A stretch of DNA of 64,000 nt from Oscillospiraceae bacterium (GTDB taxonomy: Bacteria > Bacillota > Clostridia > Oscillospirales > Oscillospiraceae): contig AP025582.1 in assembly GCA_022846075.1 (NCBI GenBank), positions 1,426,001 to 1,490,000 of the forward strand, written 5' to 3'. The notes beneath the pieces are model-generated. The model worked only from the letters and a program-made list of their open reading frames with translations, ran no database searches and had not been told where the DNA came from. The position numbers were made by a program, and so were the translations under genes. Shown piece by piece: positions 31,729 to 41,162 of this stretch. The number at the start of each line of letters is the position of its first letter. The stretch's first letter is position 1.

Positions 31729-34700
31729 TCAATCTTCCTTTCCGAAAATGAAGTCAAACAGGGTTTGATAAAGCCGGTCCGGCTCGATGGGCTTGGCCAG
31801 GTGGGCGTTCATGCCTGCGGCCTTGCTCTTTTCAATGTCGTCGTCAAAGGCGTTGGCGGTCATGGCGATGATGGGGACGGTCCTGGCGTCGCCGTTGGTG
31901 AGATGGCGGATGTTGTTGGCCGCCGTCAGTCCATCCATCTGGGGCATCCGGATGTCCATCAGGATCGCGTCATAATACCCTTGTGTGCTTTTGCTGAACA
32001 GCTCCAGCGCGCGCAGGCCGTTCTGCGCCGTGTCCACCTGGAAGCCCCTGCTTTTCAGAAGCATGGTGGCCACCTCCGTGTTGATGGCGTTGTCCTCCAC
32101 CAAAAGCACCCGCTTGCCCGTAAAATCGTACTCGGCTGCGGGCGCCGCGGCTTCCTCTTCCTTTTCTCCAAGCGCTTTGGAGAAGGCGGAAACCAGGGTG
32201 GACTTGAACATGGGCTTGCTCATCAGCAGGTTGACGCCCGCCAGCTTGGCCTCGTGCTCGATGGTGACCCAGTCGTAGGCCGTCATGATGATGATGGTGA
32301 CCTCCGGCCCAACGATCTTTCGGATGTGCCGGGCGGTCTCGATGCCGTCCATCCCCGGCATCTTCCAGTCGATGAGGATCAGGTCGTAATATTTGTTTTG
32401 GTCCCACAGGCTCTTGACCCGGTCGATGGCCTTGGGGCCGCTGTCCACCCATTCGGCCGCCATCCCCATCTCGTGGAGGGTGACCACCGCGCTTTCGCAG
32501 ACGGCCACGTCGTCGTCCACCACCAGGGTCTTTAAGTGGGAGAAGTTGTAATCGTGCTTTTTGGGGTGGCGGCGCTGCTTTTCCTCCTCGGAGATGCCCA
32601 GCTTCACATCCACGGTGAACTCGGTGCCCAGGCCCCGGATGGAGCGCACCGTGATCTTTCCGCCCATCATATCCACGATGTTTTTGGAGATGGCAAGGCC
32701 CAGCCCCGTACCGCCAAAAAGGGCGGTGGTCCCGGTGGACTCCTGGGAGAAGGGCTCGAAGATGTGGGGCAAAAATTCCTCGCTCATGCCCACCCCCGTG
32801 TCGTTGACGATGAAGCGCAGGGTGGTGCTGTCTTTCCCCCGCTTGTGCTGGGCGGCGGAGAAGGTGACCTTGCCCCCCTCCGGGGTGAACTTGATGGCGT
32901 TGGAGAGGATGTTGAGCAGGACCTGCTGGAGCTTCATGGCGTCGCCGATATAGTAATCGTCCAGCACCGGGTCCACGATGCACTCGTATTCCACGTCCTT
33001 GGCCACGGCCTGGGCGTAGCAGATGGAGTTGAGCCCGGTCAGAAACTCCTCGGTGGGGATCCGCTCGCTCTTGAGCAGCATCTTACCGCTCTCGATCCGG
33101 CTCATGTCCAGAATGTCGTTGATGAGGGAGAGGAGGAACCGGGAGGAGATGCCGATCTTGGAGAGGCAGTCCGCCACCTGGTCGTCGTCGCCGATGGACT
33201 GGGCCGCGATGGTGCTCATGCCGATGATGGCGTTCATGGGGGTGCGGATCTCATGGCTCATGCGGGAGAGGAAGTCCGACTTGGCGGCGCTGGCCTGCTC
33301 GGCCGCCGCCAGGGCGGAGGCCAGCTCCGCCTTCTGCTTCTGCTCCTGGCGGACCACGTCGGTGACGTCGGTGCGGGTCATGCAGGCCCGGCCCATCTCC
33401 TTGTCGATGTAAAAGACCTGGAACCGTTTGACCCGGAGCTCTCCCGCCTGCCGCATCTCCAGAATGAAGTTGTAGGAGTCCTGCCGGGCCAGCCGGTCCT
33501 TCATATACGAAAAGTCCAGATAGCGCAGGAAGGTGTCCTGGTCCCGTTCGTTCATGACCCGGGCGGCCACATTGCGGATCTCCGTCTGAAAATCTCCCCG
33601 GGGCGGGATGGTCTCTTCCTGTGCCTGGTCCCGGGCCACCGTGTGATAGTCGCCCTGGACCAGGTCGATCTCGGCGATGACGTCGTAGTCCAGCCGGGCG
33701 ATCCGCTTCAGCAGGAATTCCTGGAGCTTTTGCTCCGTGACGTCCTCCGTGTAAAAAAACGCGATGATGTCGTCGGCCTCCGGGTTCAGGCGGGTGCGGA
33801 AGCTGGTGCGGCTCCAGAAAGAGCCGCCGCCGTTCCGCCTGCGCAGAAATTCAAAGTGGTAGTCCGTCTTTCCGGCTGCGTAGTCGCGCAGAACCTTGGC
33901 CCGGTCCAGGGTCCTGCGGATGGTTTCCCCATAGGCGGGGTCGATCGCGGAGGCGGCCAGCCATTCAATGGTATCCGTATAGGTGTCTCCCACTTCGGCG
34001 ATGGCCACGTCCGAGGTGGACAGATAGCTCTCCATCCGGTCCTTGGTGACGTTGATGGCCCCCTGGATGCTCCCTTCGGTGGTGGACAATTCCGCAAAGT
34101 AGGTCAGCTCCTGCTCATAGCGCTCCCTGACCCGCTCCTGAAGCTGCTTGACATCCGTGATGTCGATGCAGACCGAGAGGATGGCTTTTCGGCCGTCCTC
34201 GGCGGTCACGGTCCGCCCGGTGTCGTGGACCCAGATGTATGACCCGTCTTTTTTCTTCATCCGGTACTCTACGACGTACTCGTTCCGCTGGGAGAGCTGC
34301 TCGTCCACGGCTGTGTCCACCTGGTCCCGGTCGTCGGGGTGCATGCAGTTGGTGATCAGGCCGCCGATGTCGGAAACAAAATCCGCCTCGTCCCGGTAGC
34401 CCAGGTAGTCCAGCATCCTTCGGTTGACGAAGTAATAGGGGAAGCCCTCCTCCAGATAGCCGCCCATCATTCCGCCGGCCAGGGAATCGTTGAGCAGTTC
34501 CTGCCGGGTCTGGGCGATGTGTTCCAAAACCAAAGCCTGGGGGTAATGCTCCCCGCCCTTCTGGTTATGGCTGGGCTCGGCGACGTGGAGGCTTTTGATC
34601 CGCCAGTCCCCGCCGGTCTCCTCCAGGATGAAGAAGCCCCGCAGGCGCCAGGTGTAGTAGCTGTTCTTCAGCTTCAGCTCCACGGTGTAATTGCACATGC

Positions 34701-34944
34701 GCTCACCCAGCCGTTGTGCCTGGAGAGGGAGGAGCTCCATCTGAAAGGGCTCCGGGATCTCCCGGATATCCTGCCGGATGTAGGCGGCCATCTCATCCCT
34801 GCCCTGGGCGGATTCCCGCTCGCCGGTGCCTACGAAGCCCACGTCCTCCGTCAGGAGGGCCGCTGCCCCGTCCGCGTCGCGCCGCTGGAACCAGGCGCCT
34901 AAAAAGGCCTGGATGACCTCCATGGCCGCCGTTTGCTCCCGCAT
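31729..34944 (-). CDS. SnoaL-PAS hybrid histidine kinase with two receivers
   Basis: A 1071-residue hybrid kinase. Residues 1-130 look like a SnoaL/NTF2-like domain (VIQAFLGAWFQRRDADGA, GRDEMAAYIRQD), followed by a PAS domain (about 165-290, ending KAILSVCIDITD), two more sensor segments, HisKA with SHEIRTPMNA (His near 563), HATPase with NILSNAIKFTPEGG, DTGVGMS, GTGLGLAI, then receiver 1 (VVDDDVAVCES, Asp in LILIDWKMPG near 860, Lys in MSKPM) and receiver 2 (VEDNAINTEV, Asp in ILMDIRMP near 993, Lys in LAKPIE). ATG 34944 is chosen because AAAGGA is 8 bases upstream; that site overlaps the end of the previous gene. No membrane segment seen. Confidence 0.92.
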   Translation of the reverse strand: MREQTAAMEVIQAFLGAWFQRRDADGAAALLTEDVGFVGTGERESAQGRDEMAAYIRQDIREIPEPFQMELLPLQAQRLGERMCNYTVELKLKNSYYTWRLRGFFILEETGGDWRIKSLHVAEPSHNQKGGEHYPQALVLEHIAQTRQELLNDSLAGGMMGGYLEEGFPYYFVNRRMLDYLGYRDEADFVSDIGGLITNCMHPDDRDQVDTAVDEQLSQRNEYVVEYRMKKKDGSYIWVHDTGRTVTAEDGRKAILSVCIDITDVKQLQERVRERYEQELTYFAELSTTEGSIQGAINVTKDRMESYLSTSDVAIAEVGDTYTDTIEWLAASAIDPAYGETIRRTLDRAKVLRDYAAGKTDYHFEFLRRRNGGGSFWSRTSFRTRLNPEADDIIAFFYTEDVTEQKLQEFLLKRIARLDYDVIAEIDLVQGDYHTVARDQAQEETIPPRGDFQTEIRNVAARVMNERDQDTFLRYLDFSYMKDRLARQDSYNFILEMRQAGELRVKRFQVFYIDKEMGRACMTRTDVTDVVRQEQKQKAELASALAAAEQASAAKSDFLSRMSHEIRTPMNAIIGMSTIAAQSIGDDDQVADCLSKIGISSRFLLSLINDILDMSRIESGKMLLKSERIPTEEFLTGLNSICYAQAVAKDVEYECIVDPVLDDYYIGDAMKLQQVLLNILSNAIKFTPEGGKVTFSAAQHKRGKDSTTLRFIVNDTGVGMSEEFLPHIFEPFSQESTGTTALFGGTGLGLAISKNIVDMMGGKITVRSIRGLGTEFTVDVKLGISEEEKQRRHPKKHDYNFSHLKTLVVDDDVAVCESAVVTLHEMGMAAEWVDSGPKAIDRVKSLWDQNKYYDLILIDWKMPGMDGIETARHIRKIVGPEVTIIIMTAYDWVTIEHEAKLAGVNLLMSKPMFKSTLVSAFSKALGEKEEEAAAPAAEYDFTGKRVLLVEDNAINTEVATMLLKSRGFQVDTAQNGLRALELFSKSTQGYYDAILMDIRMPQMDGLTAANNIRHLTNGDARTVPIIAMTANAFDDDIEKSKAAGMNAHLAKPIEPDRLYQTLFDFIFGKED

Positions 34945-34949
34945 ATGAC

Positions 34950-37538
34950 TCATCCTTTCCATAGGCAGCATCCGCCCTTGTGGTTGGCCTTGGCGCAGTA
35001 CAGCGCTTGGTCGGCCTGATCCACAGCCTCGGCCATTGTGCCCGCCCCGTCCCAAAGGACGAGCCCGGCGGAGCAGGTGGCCTGGATCCTGCCGCTGCGG
35101 CAGTCCCGCTGGACCGCCCTGCAGATCTCCTCGCCCTTTTTCAGGGCGGTTGCCTCCGAACTCATCCGTTTGATGACCGCGACAAACTCGTCCCCGCCCA
35201 GACGGCAGAGAAAGTCCCCCTCTCTGGTGTGGGAGCGCAATAGGTCGCTAAAGGTCTTGATGATCTGGTCCCCCTCCTGGTGTCCGAAGGTATCGTTGAT
35301 CTCCTTGAGGTGGTCCAGATCGAAGAGGTAGACCGCGATAGGGGTGTCCTCCATCCGCAGGGAGGAGGCGGCGGCGTCCAGCCCCCGGCGGTTCAGGAGC
35401 CCGGTCAGGTAGTCTCGAAAAGCCTCGTCCCGGAGCGCGCGCTCCCGCCGCCAGGCTGCGGCGTTCTGGATCACTCGCAGGGTCCGCCGCCGGAGGCTCT
35501 CCTGTTGGTGGGGCTTACTTTCAAAATCGTTGGCGCCCAGCTGAAGGGCCGTCAGCTCGCAGGAGGAGCCGGCGGGGCCGGTGGCAATGATGGGGACCTC
35601 CCAAACCGACCGCTCCCGCAGGAGGGTCTGGAGCAGCGTGGGATCCCCCATCCCCGGCAGGGTCATGCTCAGGATGACTGCCGCCAGTTTGCCCTTGTGC
35701 CGATTCAGGCAGTCCATGGCCGCGGTCTCATTCTCTGCCTCGGCGATTTGGAACTGGTCCTCAAAGGTGCCGCGGACCGTGGCGCGGTACTGGGGATCCT
35801 CGTCCACCACCAGGAGCACCCGCTCAGGCAGCTCGTCCTTGGATTTCCACGCCTCTTCCAGTTCGAGGGCGGCGATCTCCTCCTGCTTTTTCAAAAGCTC
35901 CTGGAACTCTCCGCAGGGCATGGGCTTGGCAAAGTAGTAACCCTGCACGTAGTCGCAGCCGATCTCCCGCAGGCGCTCCAGCTGGCTGCGGGTCTCCACA
36001 CCCTCGGCCACCACGTCCAGATGCATCCAGCGGGCCAGGTCCATGATGAAGCGCAGGGCCCCCTGGCTTTTCGGCTTGGCCGTCTCATTCTGGATGAATT
36101 TCATGTCCAGCTTCAAAACGTCGATGGGCATCTCGTTGAGCATATTCAGGGAGGAGTAGCCGCTGCCGAAGTCGTCCATTTCGATGATGAAGCCCAGCTC
36201 CCGCAACCTGCTCACCGTGAGGATGATCTGGCTGGGATTTTCCGTATAGGCGCTCTCTGTGATCTCCAGATGGAGGCGGGAGGGGGGCAGGCCGTATTTC
36301 TCCACCGTATGGGTCAGGATATCGGCCAGGTCGGCGTTGTAGATGTCGGCCCGGGACACATTCACCGAAATGGAGATGGGGGGCAGGCCACGGTCGTCCC
36401 AATCCCGGAGGATGGCGCAGGCCCGGTCCCAGATGTACTGATCCAGCTTTGTGATGAAGCCGTTCTTTTCAAAGAGCGGGATGAACTCGCCGGGAAGCTG
36501 CAGGCCCCACTCGGGGTGGTTCCAGCGCACCAGGGCCTCCGCCCCGGCCAGGCGCTCGTCGGCGATGCGGTATTTGGGCTGCAGATAGACCTCGAACTGA
36601 CCCCCGGCCAGAGCCGATTCCATATTGTCCGTGATGGCCTGCTGGCGCAGCAGCTTGCCGCGGAGGGCGTCGTCATAGGTGGCGAAGTATTTGCCGTACT
36701 GGCCCTTGATGCTGTGGGCCGCCAAAATGGCCCGGTCACACATCTGCTCGACGGAGAGGCTCTTGTCCTCAATGGGATAGATCCCCCATTTGATGACCAC
36801 GGTCATGGGCTTGGACAGGGCATTGATCTCCTCGGCGGATTCGATAAACATATCGTCGGTATAATCCCAGTCCCGCTCCAGCAGGCAGACAAACTGGTCG
36901 GCCTGGATCCGGCCGCAGATCCCGTGACGCCCCGCGTGCCGCAAAAGCAGGTCCGCCAGGTCGCACAGGAGCTTGTCGCCCGCGGGGAGGCCAAAGACGT
37001 CATTGACCAATTTGAAATTTTCGATGTCAGAGCACAGAAGGTCATAGCGCTGCTCCGGGTGCTGGGCGAAGGCCTCCCGCACCTTTTGATAGAAAAACTC
37101 CTTGCTGTACAGCTGGGTCAGCCGGTCGTACTGGACCAGGTTGATCATGGCGGCCGTCTCCCGCAGGCTGATGATGCTGGCGATCCGGTGCAGGATGATC
37201 TGGGGCTTATAGGGCTTGATGACGAAATCCGTGGCGCCGTGGGACAGGGCGGTGACCTCGTCCTCCTCGCTGTCGCTGTTGGTGGTCACGATGACGGGGA
37301 TGGAGGAGAGGACGGGGTCGGCCTTGACGATGGACAGGAAGGTGTAGCCGTCCATGACGGGCATGATGATGTCCAGCAGGATGAGGGAGACCGTGTCCTG
37401 CTCCCGCTCCAGGACGGAGAGGGCCTCCTGGCCGTTTTCCGCCTCCAGCATGGTATATTCGGGAGACAGGATCTCCTCCAGCATCATCCGATTGATCGCG
37501 TTGTCTTCCACCACGAGGATCTTCTTTTTTGTGATCAT
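34950..37538 (-). CDS. REC-GGDEF-EAL-REC-GGDEF response regulator
   Basis: An 862-residue regulator with five domains. REC1 (residues 1-125) has VEDNAINRMM and phosphoacceptor Asp in LILLDIIMP near 54. A GGDEF-like domain follows (about 130-300) but its signature reads RIQADQF, so it should be inactive. The EAL domain (310-560) keeps GAEALVRW, LEITES, DDFGSGYSS and VAEGVET and is probably an active phosphodiesterase. A second receiver (575-690) has Ser in place of Asp (VILSMTLPG), a pseudoreceiver. The terminal GGDEF (700-862) has RLGGDEF and DLDHLKEINDTFGH and looks active. Start at 37538 fits AGAGGG at 9 bases; ATG 37547 abuts that site. First gene of the signalling operon. Confidence 0.92.
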   Translation of the reverse strand: MITKKKILVVEDNAINRMMLEEILSPEYTMLEAENGQEALSVLEREQDTVSLILLDIIMPVMDGYTFLSIVKADPVLSSIPVIVTTNSDSEEDEVTALSHGATDFVIKPYKPQIILHRIASIISLRETAAMINLVQYDRLTQLYSKEFFYQKVREAFAQHPEQRYDLLCSDIENFKLVNDVFGLPAGDKLLCDLADLLLRHAGRHGICGRIQADQFVCLLERDWDYTDDMFIESAEEINALSKPMTVVIKWGIYPIEDKSLSVEQMCDRAILAAHSIKGQYGKYFATYDDALRGKLLRQQAITDNMESALAGGQFEVYLQPKYRIADERLAGAEALVRWNHPEWGLQLPGEFIPLFEKNGFITKLDQYIWDRACAILRDWDDRGLPPISISVNVSRADIYNADLADILTHTVEKYGLPPSRLHLEITESAYTENPSQIILTVSRLRELGFIIEMDDFGSGYSSLNMLNEMPIDVLKLDMKFIQNETAKPKSQGALRFIMDLARWMHLDVVAEGVETRSQLERLREIGCDYVQGYYFAKPMPCGEFQELLKKQEEIAALELEEAWKSKDELPERVLLVVDEDPQYRATVRGTFEDQFQIAEAENETAAMDCLNRHKGKLAAVILSMTLPGMGDPTLLQTLLRERSVWEVPIIATGPAGSSCELTALQLGANDFESKPHQQESLRRRTLRVIQNAAAWRRERALRDEAFRDYLTGLLNRRGLDAAASSLRMEDTPIAVYLFDLDHLKEINDTFGHQEGDQIIKTFSDLLRSHTREGDFLCRLGGDEFVAVIKRMSSEATALKKGEEICRAVQRDCRSGRIQATCSAGLVLWDGAGTMAEAVDQADQALYCAKANHKGGCCLWKG

Positions 37539-37622
37539 CCTACTCATCCCTCTGTCCCGCCTGCGGCGCCCATCATTTTAACTTGCCCTGTATCCAAATC
37601 CTGTTTGAAGTATATTTAAATA

Positions 37623-37651
37623 AGTATAGCAAAGTGTGGTAAAAATAGCAA
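37623..37651 (-). promoter_or_regulatory. Promoter of the signalling operon
   Basis: On the minus strand TTGCTA (37651-37646), 17-base spacer, TATACT (37628-37623), about 85 bases before the first gene. Confidence 0.7.
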
Positions 37652-37711
37652 TGAACTTAGCCGAACGCAGGGGGAAAAGGGAAAAATTTTATATGAAAAT
37701 CCTGGCACGTC

Positions 37712-37746
37712 CATAAAATAAAACGGGCGGGGCAGCAGCCCCACCC
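37712..37746 (-). terminator. Terminator of the LMW phosphatase gene
   Basis: On the minus strand GGGTGGGGC-TGCT-GCCCCGCCC with one G-T pair, followed by GTTTTATTTTAT; three bases past the stop codon. Confidence 0.85.
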
Positions 37747-37748
37747 TC

Positions 37749-38195
37749 TCAATGCGGTGTCAGCGTTTTCAGCAGTTGACTGCACCCCTCCCAGACATCG
37801 GAAAAGGTTGCCTCAAAATCCCCGGTGTACCAGGGGTCGGCGATGTCCCTGGGGCTGTCGCTCCAGTCCAGGAGACGGTGGATCTTTTCCCCGCTTCCCG
37901 CGATGCGGGCCATGCCCCGCAGGTTGGCGGCATCCATGCCGATGAGCAGGTCGTAAAGGCCGGCGTCCCGCCGGGTCATCTGCCGGGCCCGGTGGGGGAC
38001 CAGGGGGATGCCGTGGGCGGCCAGGACCCGCCGGGTGCCTGGGTGGACCCCATTCCCAATCTCCTCCGTACTGGTGGCGGCAGAAGACACCTCGATTTCT
38101 GCAAGGCCATTTTCCTTTACAAGGTGGATCATCACGCTCTCGGCCATGGGGGAGCGGCAGATATTGCCGTGGCAGACGAAAAGGACCCTGGTCAT
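37749..38195 (-). CDS. Low-molecular-weight protein-tyrosine phosphatase
   Basis: A 148-residue LMW-PTP. The P-loop CHGNICRSP starts at Cys8 (CX5R), and the general-acid Asp lies in DPWYTGDF near residue 120. It removes phosphate from tyrosine (some members from arginine) in proteins. Start overlaps the stop of the macro-domain gene by four bases (ATGA), so both are made together. Confidence 0.93.
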   Translation of the reverse strand: MTRVLFVCHGNICRSPMAESVMIHLVKENGLAEIEVSSAATSTEEIGNGVHPGTRRVLAAHGIPLVPHRARQMTRRDAGLYDLLIGMDAANLRGMARIAGSGEKIHRLLDWSDSPRDIADPWYTGDFEATFSDVWEGCSQLLKTLTPH

Positions 38196-38710
38196 CCGCG
38201 CTCCTCCAGCGCCCTCAGGGCATGGTCATAAACGGCCCAATCGGGCTCTGAGTGGCAGACGATAGTGACTTCCTGCACGTGCCGGCACTCGTCAAGGGCC
38301 TCCCGCAGGGCGGTCAGGGCGATGGGGGCCGCCCGGCGGATGGGGAAGTGGTAGGCCCCGGTGCTGATGGAGGGGAAGGCCACCGTCTCACAGCCGTGGG
38401 CGTCGGCCAGCAGAAGGCTGCTGCGGTAGCAGCTGGCCAGAAGGGCGTCCTCGTTCTGATCCCCGCCGTGCCACACGGGGCCGGGGGTGTGGATGACAAA
38501 GCGGGCGGGAAGGCGGTAGCCTTTGGTGAGCTTGGCCTCGCCGGTGGCACAGCCGCCCAGGGTGCGGCACTCGGCCAGCAGTTCGGGGCCCGCCTCCCGG
38601 TGGATGGCCCCGTCTACCCCGCCGCCGCCCAGAAGGGAGGTGTTGGCGGCGTTGACGATGGCGTCGGCGTGGAACTGGGTGATGTCACCCTGATCGATAT
38701 AGATGGGCAT
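38192..38710 (-). CDS. Macro-domain protein, O-acetyl-ADP-ribose deacetylase type
   Basis: A 172-residue single macro domain (MacroD/YmdB type). Visible: [19 protein letters not shown], the ADP-ribose-binding [10 protein letters not shown], and the phosphate-loop [10 protein letters not shown]. Such proteins hydrolyse O-acetyl-ADP-ribose or mono-ADP-ribose on proteins. ATG 38710 is chosen since AAAGGAG sits 8 bases before it; an upstream TTG overlaps that site. Coupled to the LMW phosphatase gene downstream. Confidence 0.92.
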   Translation of the reverse strand: MPIYIDQGDITQFHADAIVNAANTSLLGGGGVDGAIHREAGPELLAECRTLGGCATGEAKLTKGYRLPARFVIHTPGPVWHGGDQNEDALLASCYRSSLLLADAHGCETVAFPSISTGAYHFPIRRAAPIALTALREALDECRHVQEVTIVCHSEPDWAVYDHALRALEERG

Positions 38711-38745
38711 GAGAGCCGTCTCCTTTCCTGACAAGCAAAAGTGCC

Positions 38746-39816
38746 TTACGAAAATGTCACGTCACTGTTGAGGGGGACGACGCACACATAGCTGCGGCCC
38801 TGCCCCAGGACCAAGGGGGCGCCGTCGGCGGTGTAGTAGCGCAGTTGGCCGTTGGGGAAACCCTTTTCCCAACGGATGGGGACATACTGCCCGCCGCAGG
38901 CGAACCAGCCCTCGCCCCCGGTAAGGTCCACCGTGATGCGTCCGTACTCATCCCCGGGGATGTTGGCGCACCGGGTCTTCAGGATGAGCAGGTTGGTCAC
39001 CCCCACCTGCTCACCGCTGTTGCCGTCCACATAGGGCTGGCCGTATTCGGAGACTAGGTAAAGCCCGGTGTCGGCGTCATAGGTGAAAAGGCCCGTTTTA
39101 TAGTCGGAGAAGGGGACGGTGACACTCTGGGCCGCCTCCCCGCCCGGGGCGCCGTCTTCGGCGAAGGCCATGTCGTAAGTATAGCCCTCCTGGTGCTGCT
39201 GGCGGAAGGAGTAGGAGGGGAAGAGAGTGGTGATGGCCTCCCCGGAGGTGACCACGCTGTGCTCATACCCCAGATTTTTCCGCCGCCACTGGTCCCGCCA
39301 GAAGAGGGTGCCCTCGTAGGGGCCGTTGACGCAGTCCAGGGCGGTGACGCCCCAGGATTTGATCTTGCTGTACGCGTCGGGACTGCCTCCGGCGTGGAGA
39401 TAGACGGCGTCGTGCCCCAGGGCCAGCTCCAGGTAATAGGGCCGGGAGGAGCGCACCGAGCCGATGGTGCCCACGCCCTCCACGCTCTGGTAGACCCCCA
39501 GCATCCGGGTGATGCCGCCCTCGGCCAGCACCTCATAGATGATATCGGCCTGAGAGACCCCAAGCTGGGGCAGGGCCTTCTTCAGGTTGTTGAGCATGAT
39601 GGCCACGGGCCGGTCGTCGGGGGAGCCGTGCTCCAGCGGAAGGCCGGTGAGGGGGTTTACCGGGCCGTCGTATGGGGTGGGCTCCGGCTCCGGCGTGGGC
39701 GAGGCCGCCGGGGAAGGGGGGGCGGGGGATGGGGAGGCCCCGGCCTCGGGGCCTTTCCCGCAGGCGGAGAGCAGGAGGATCAGGGCGAGGGCCAGGGACA
39801 GTGTTTTTCGGGACAT
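38746..39816 (-). CDS. DUF3048 (YerB-like) lipoprotein
   Basis: A 356-residue lipoprotein. Lipobox LLLSACG at Cys19, a Pro/Ser/Glu-rich linker to about residue 50, then the DUF3048 domain: [38 protein letters not shown], and [28 protein letters not shown]. The C-terminal part carries the second DUF3048 module with VTNLLILK and [10 protein letters not shown]. Bacillus YerB is the named relative; biochemical role unclear. AAGGAGGG is 7 bases before the ATG. Confidence 0.9.
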   Translation of the reverse strand: MSRKTLSLALALILLLSACGKGPEAGASPSPAPPSPAASPTPEPEPTPYDGPVNPLTGLPLEHGSPDDRPVAIMLNNLKKALPQLGVSQADIIYEVLAEGGITRMLGVYQSVEGVGTIGSVRSSRPYYLELALGHDAVYLHAGGSPDAYSKIKSWGVTALDCVNGPYEGTLFWRDQWRRKNLGYEHSVVTSGEAITTLFPSYSFRQQHQEGYTYDMAFAEDGAPGGEAAQSVTVPFSDYKTGLFTYDADTGLYLVSEYGQPYVDGNSGEQVGVTNLLILKTRCANIPGDEYGRITVDLTGGEGWFACGGQYVPIRWEKGFPNGQLRYYTADGAPLVLGQGRSYVCVVPLNSDVTFS

Positions 39817-39897
39817 GGGAATTCCCTCCTTATCAGAGCCATCATACCCCCCGGGGCGCTGGGCTGTCAAGCGGCGGGAGAGCCCCTTTCGATTTGC

Positions 39898-39926
39898 TTG
39901 CCTTTCCGGGGAATTGCCGTTATAAT
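39898..39926 (+). promoter_or_regulatory. Promoter of the 39968-42041 operon
   Basis: TTGCCT (39898-39903), 17-base spacer, perfect TATAAT (39921-39926), about 40 bases before the start. Confidence 0.7.
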
Positions 39927-39967
39927 GTCATAATGTACTAAAATTTCGAATGAACGAGGTGTTCCCT

Positions 39968-40615
39968 ATGCCCCCAATTTTGATGATACTGCTTCTTCTG
40001 GCGGTGGTCTACTTCCTTACCATGCGCAAAAAGAAAAAGCAGGAGGACAAGAAGCCGGAGCGGCCCAAGTTCTCCCCCATCCCAGTGACGGTGGAGGAGG
40101 GCTGCTGGTCCTGCACGCCGGAGGAGCTGCTGGACAACGTGTCCCTGGCCACCTATCAGACCGGCACCATGGCCCTGCCCGCCTATATTTACGGGGCGGG
40201 ATACGTCCCCCAGGACAAGCGCCACTGGGTCACCCTCACCGCCAGTGAGGAGGGGAAGCTCACGGAGGTGGTCATCACCTGGTGCCTGGACGACGAGCAG
40301 GACATCCGAAAGGGGGCCTCCAACTACGCCGGCACCTTCCTGGCGGTGCTGGCCAACGAGGAGTGCGACCAGATCATCTGGGAGATAAACCGCCTGACCA
40401 GCCAGCATGAGCAGGGGATCCACGACGAGCTGACCCGGTACAGCCCCAACAGCCGGGTCTATGTCTCGGTGGGGGACGACGAAAAGCGGATCATCACCAT
40501 CGTTATCAGCCCCATCACCCCGGGGGAGCTGGCCAACTACCGGGCGGAAAAAGAGGCCCAGGCCGCCATCAAGGCCGCCCAGGAGGCGGAGGCCAAGGCG
40601 AAGACAAAGGAGTAA
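39968..40615 (+). CDS. Membrane-anchored protein of unknown function
   Basis: A 215-residue protein with one N-terminal membrane helix (PPILMILLLLAVVYFLTM) followed by a basic stop-transfer (RKKKKQ), so the rest should be cytoplasmic. The soluble part is mixed alpha/beta (RHWVTLTASEEGKLTEVVIT, EKRIITIVISPITP) with an Ala/Lys/Glu-rich helical tail. No family recognised. ATG 39968 follows GAGGTG by 6 bases. First gene of an operon with the DUF4364 and CmpB-like genes (gaps 6 and 4 bases). Confidence 0.72.
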   Translation: MPPILMILLLLAVVYFLTMRKKKKQEDKKPERPKFSPIPVTVEEGCWSCTPEELLDNVSLATYQTGTMALPAYIYGAGYVPQDKRHWVTLTASEEGKLTEVVITWCLDDEQDIRKGASNYAGTFLAVLANEECDQIIWEINRLTSQHEQGIHDELTRYSPNSRVYVSVGDDEKRIITIVISPITPGELANYRAEKEAQAAIKAAQEAEAKAKTKE

Positions 40616-40621
40616 CCTTCT

Positions 40622-41158
40622 ATGGCCCAATACGGTTTCATCCACGACAAACTGGATATCAAGATGCTGGAGCTCTATCTGGTGTCCCGGCTGGCTGGCC
40701 CGGTGGACTTCGACGTCCTCACCGACCTGGTGATGCGCCACGAGGGGGTGGACTACTTCGCCTTCGCCGAGGCCACGGCCGAGCTGGTGGAGAGCGGGCA
40801 CCTGGAGCTGGAGGAGGACCGGTACGCCATTACGGAGAAGGGGCGGGCCAACTCCGCCGCCTGTGAGAGCAGCCTGCCCTATTCCGTGCGCCGCCGGTGC
40901 AACCGGGACCTGGCCCCGGTGAACGCCGCCCTGCGCCGCAACGCCCAGGTCCGGGGGGAGACCCGGGTCAACGGAGACGGCTCCGTGGTGGCCCGGATGA
41001 CCCTGGACGACGACGGGGGCAATCTTCTCACCGTCGAGCTGCTCTGCCCGTCCAAGGCCCAGGCGGAGCGGCTGATCGAGAGTTTCCGAGCCCGCCCGGA
41101 GCGGGTCTACAATGATGTGCTGGAGGCTTTGGCCGTCCCCAGTGAACCTGAGGAGTGA
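40622..41158 (+). CDS. DUF4364 family protein with winged-helix N-terminus
   Basis: A 178-residue protein matching DUF4364: a winged helix-turn-helix (about residues 1-75: LDIKMLELYLVSRLAG, FDVLTDLVM, ELVESGHLELEEDRYAITEKG) and a C-terminal beta-rich domain (about 105-165). It may be a DNA-binding or ligand-sensing regulator, though no target is known. AAAGGAG precedes the ATG. Middle gene of a three-gene operon. Confidence 0.85.
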   Translation: MAQYGFIHDKLDIKMLELYLVSRLAGPVDFDVLTDLVMRHEGVDYFAFAEATAELVESGHLELEEDRYAITEKGRANSAACESSLPYSVRRRCNRDLAPVNAALRRNAQVRGETRVNGDGSVVARMTLDDDGGNLLTVELLCPSKAQAERLIESFRARPERVYNDVLEALAVPSEPEE

Positions 41159-41162
41159 ATCC

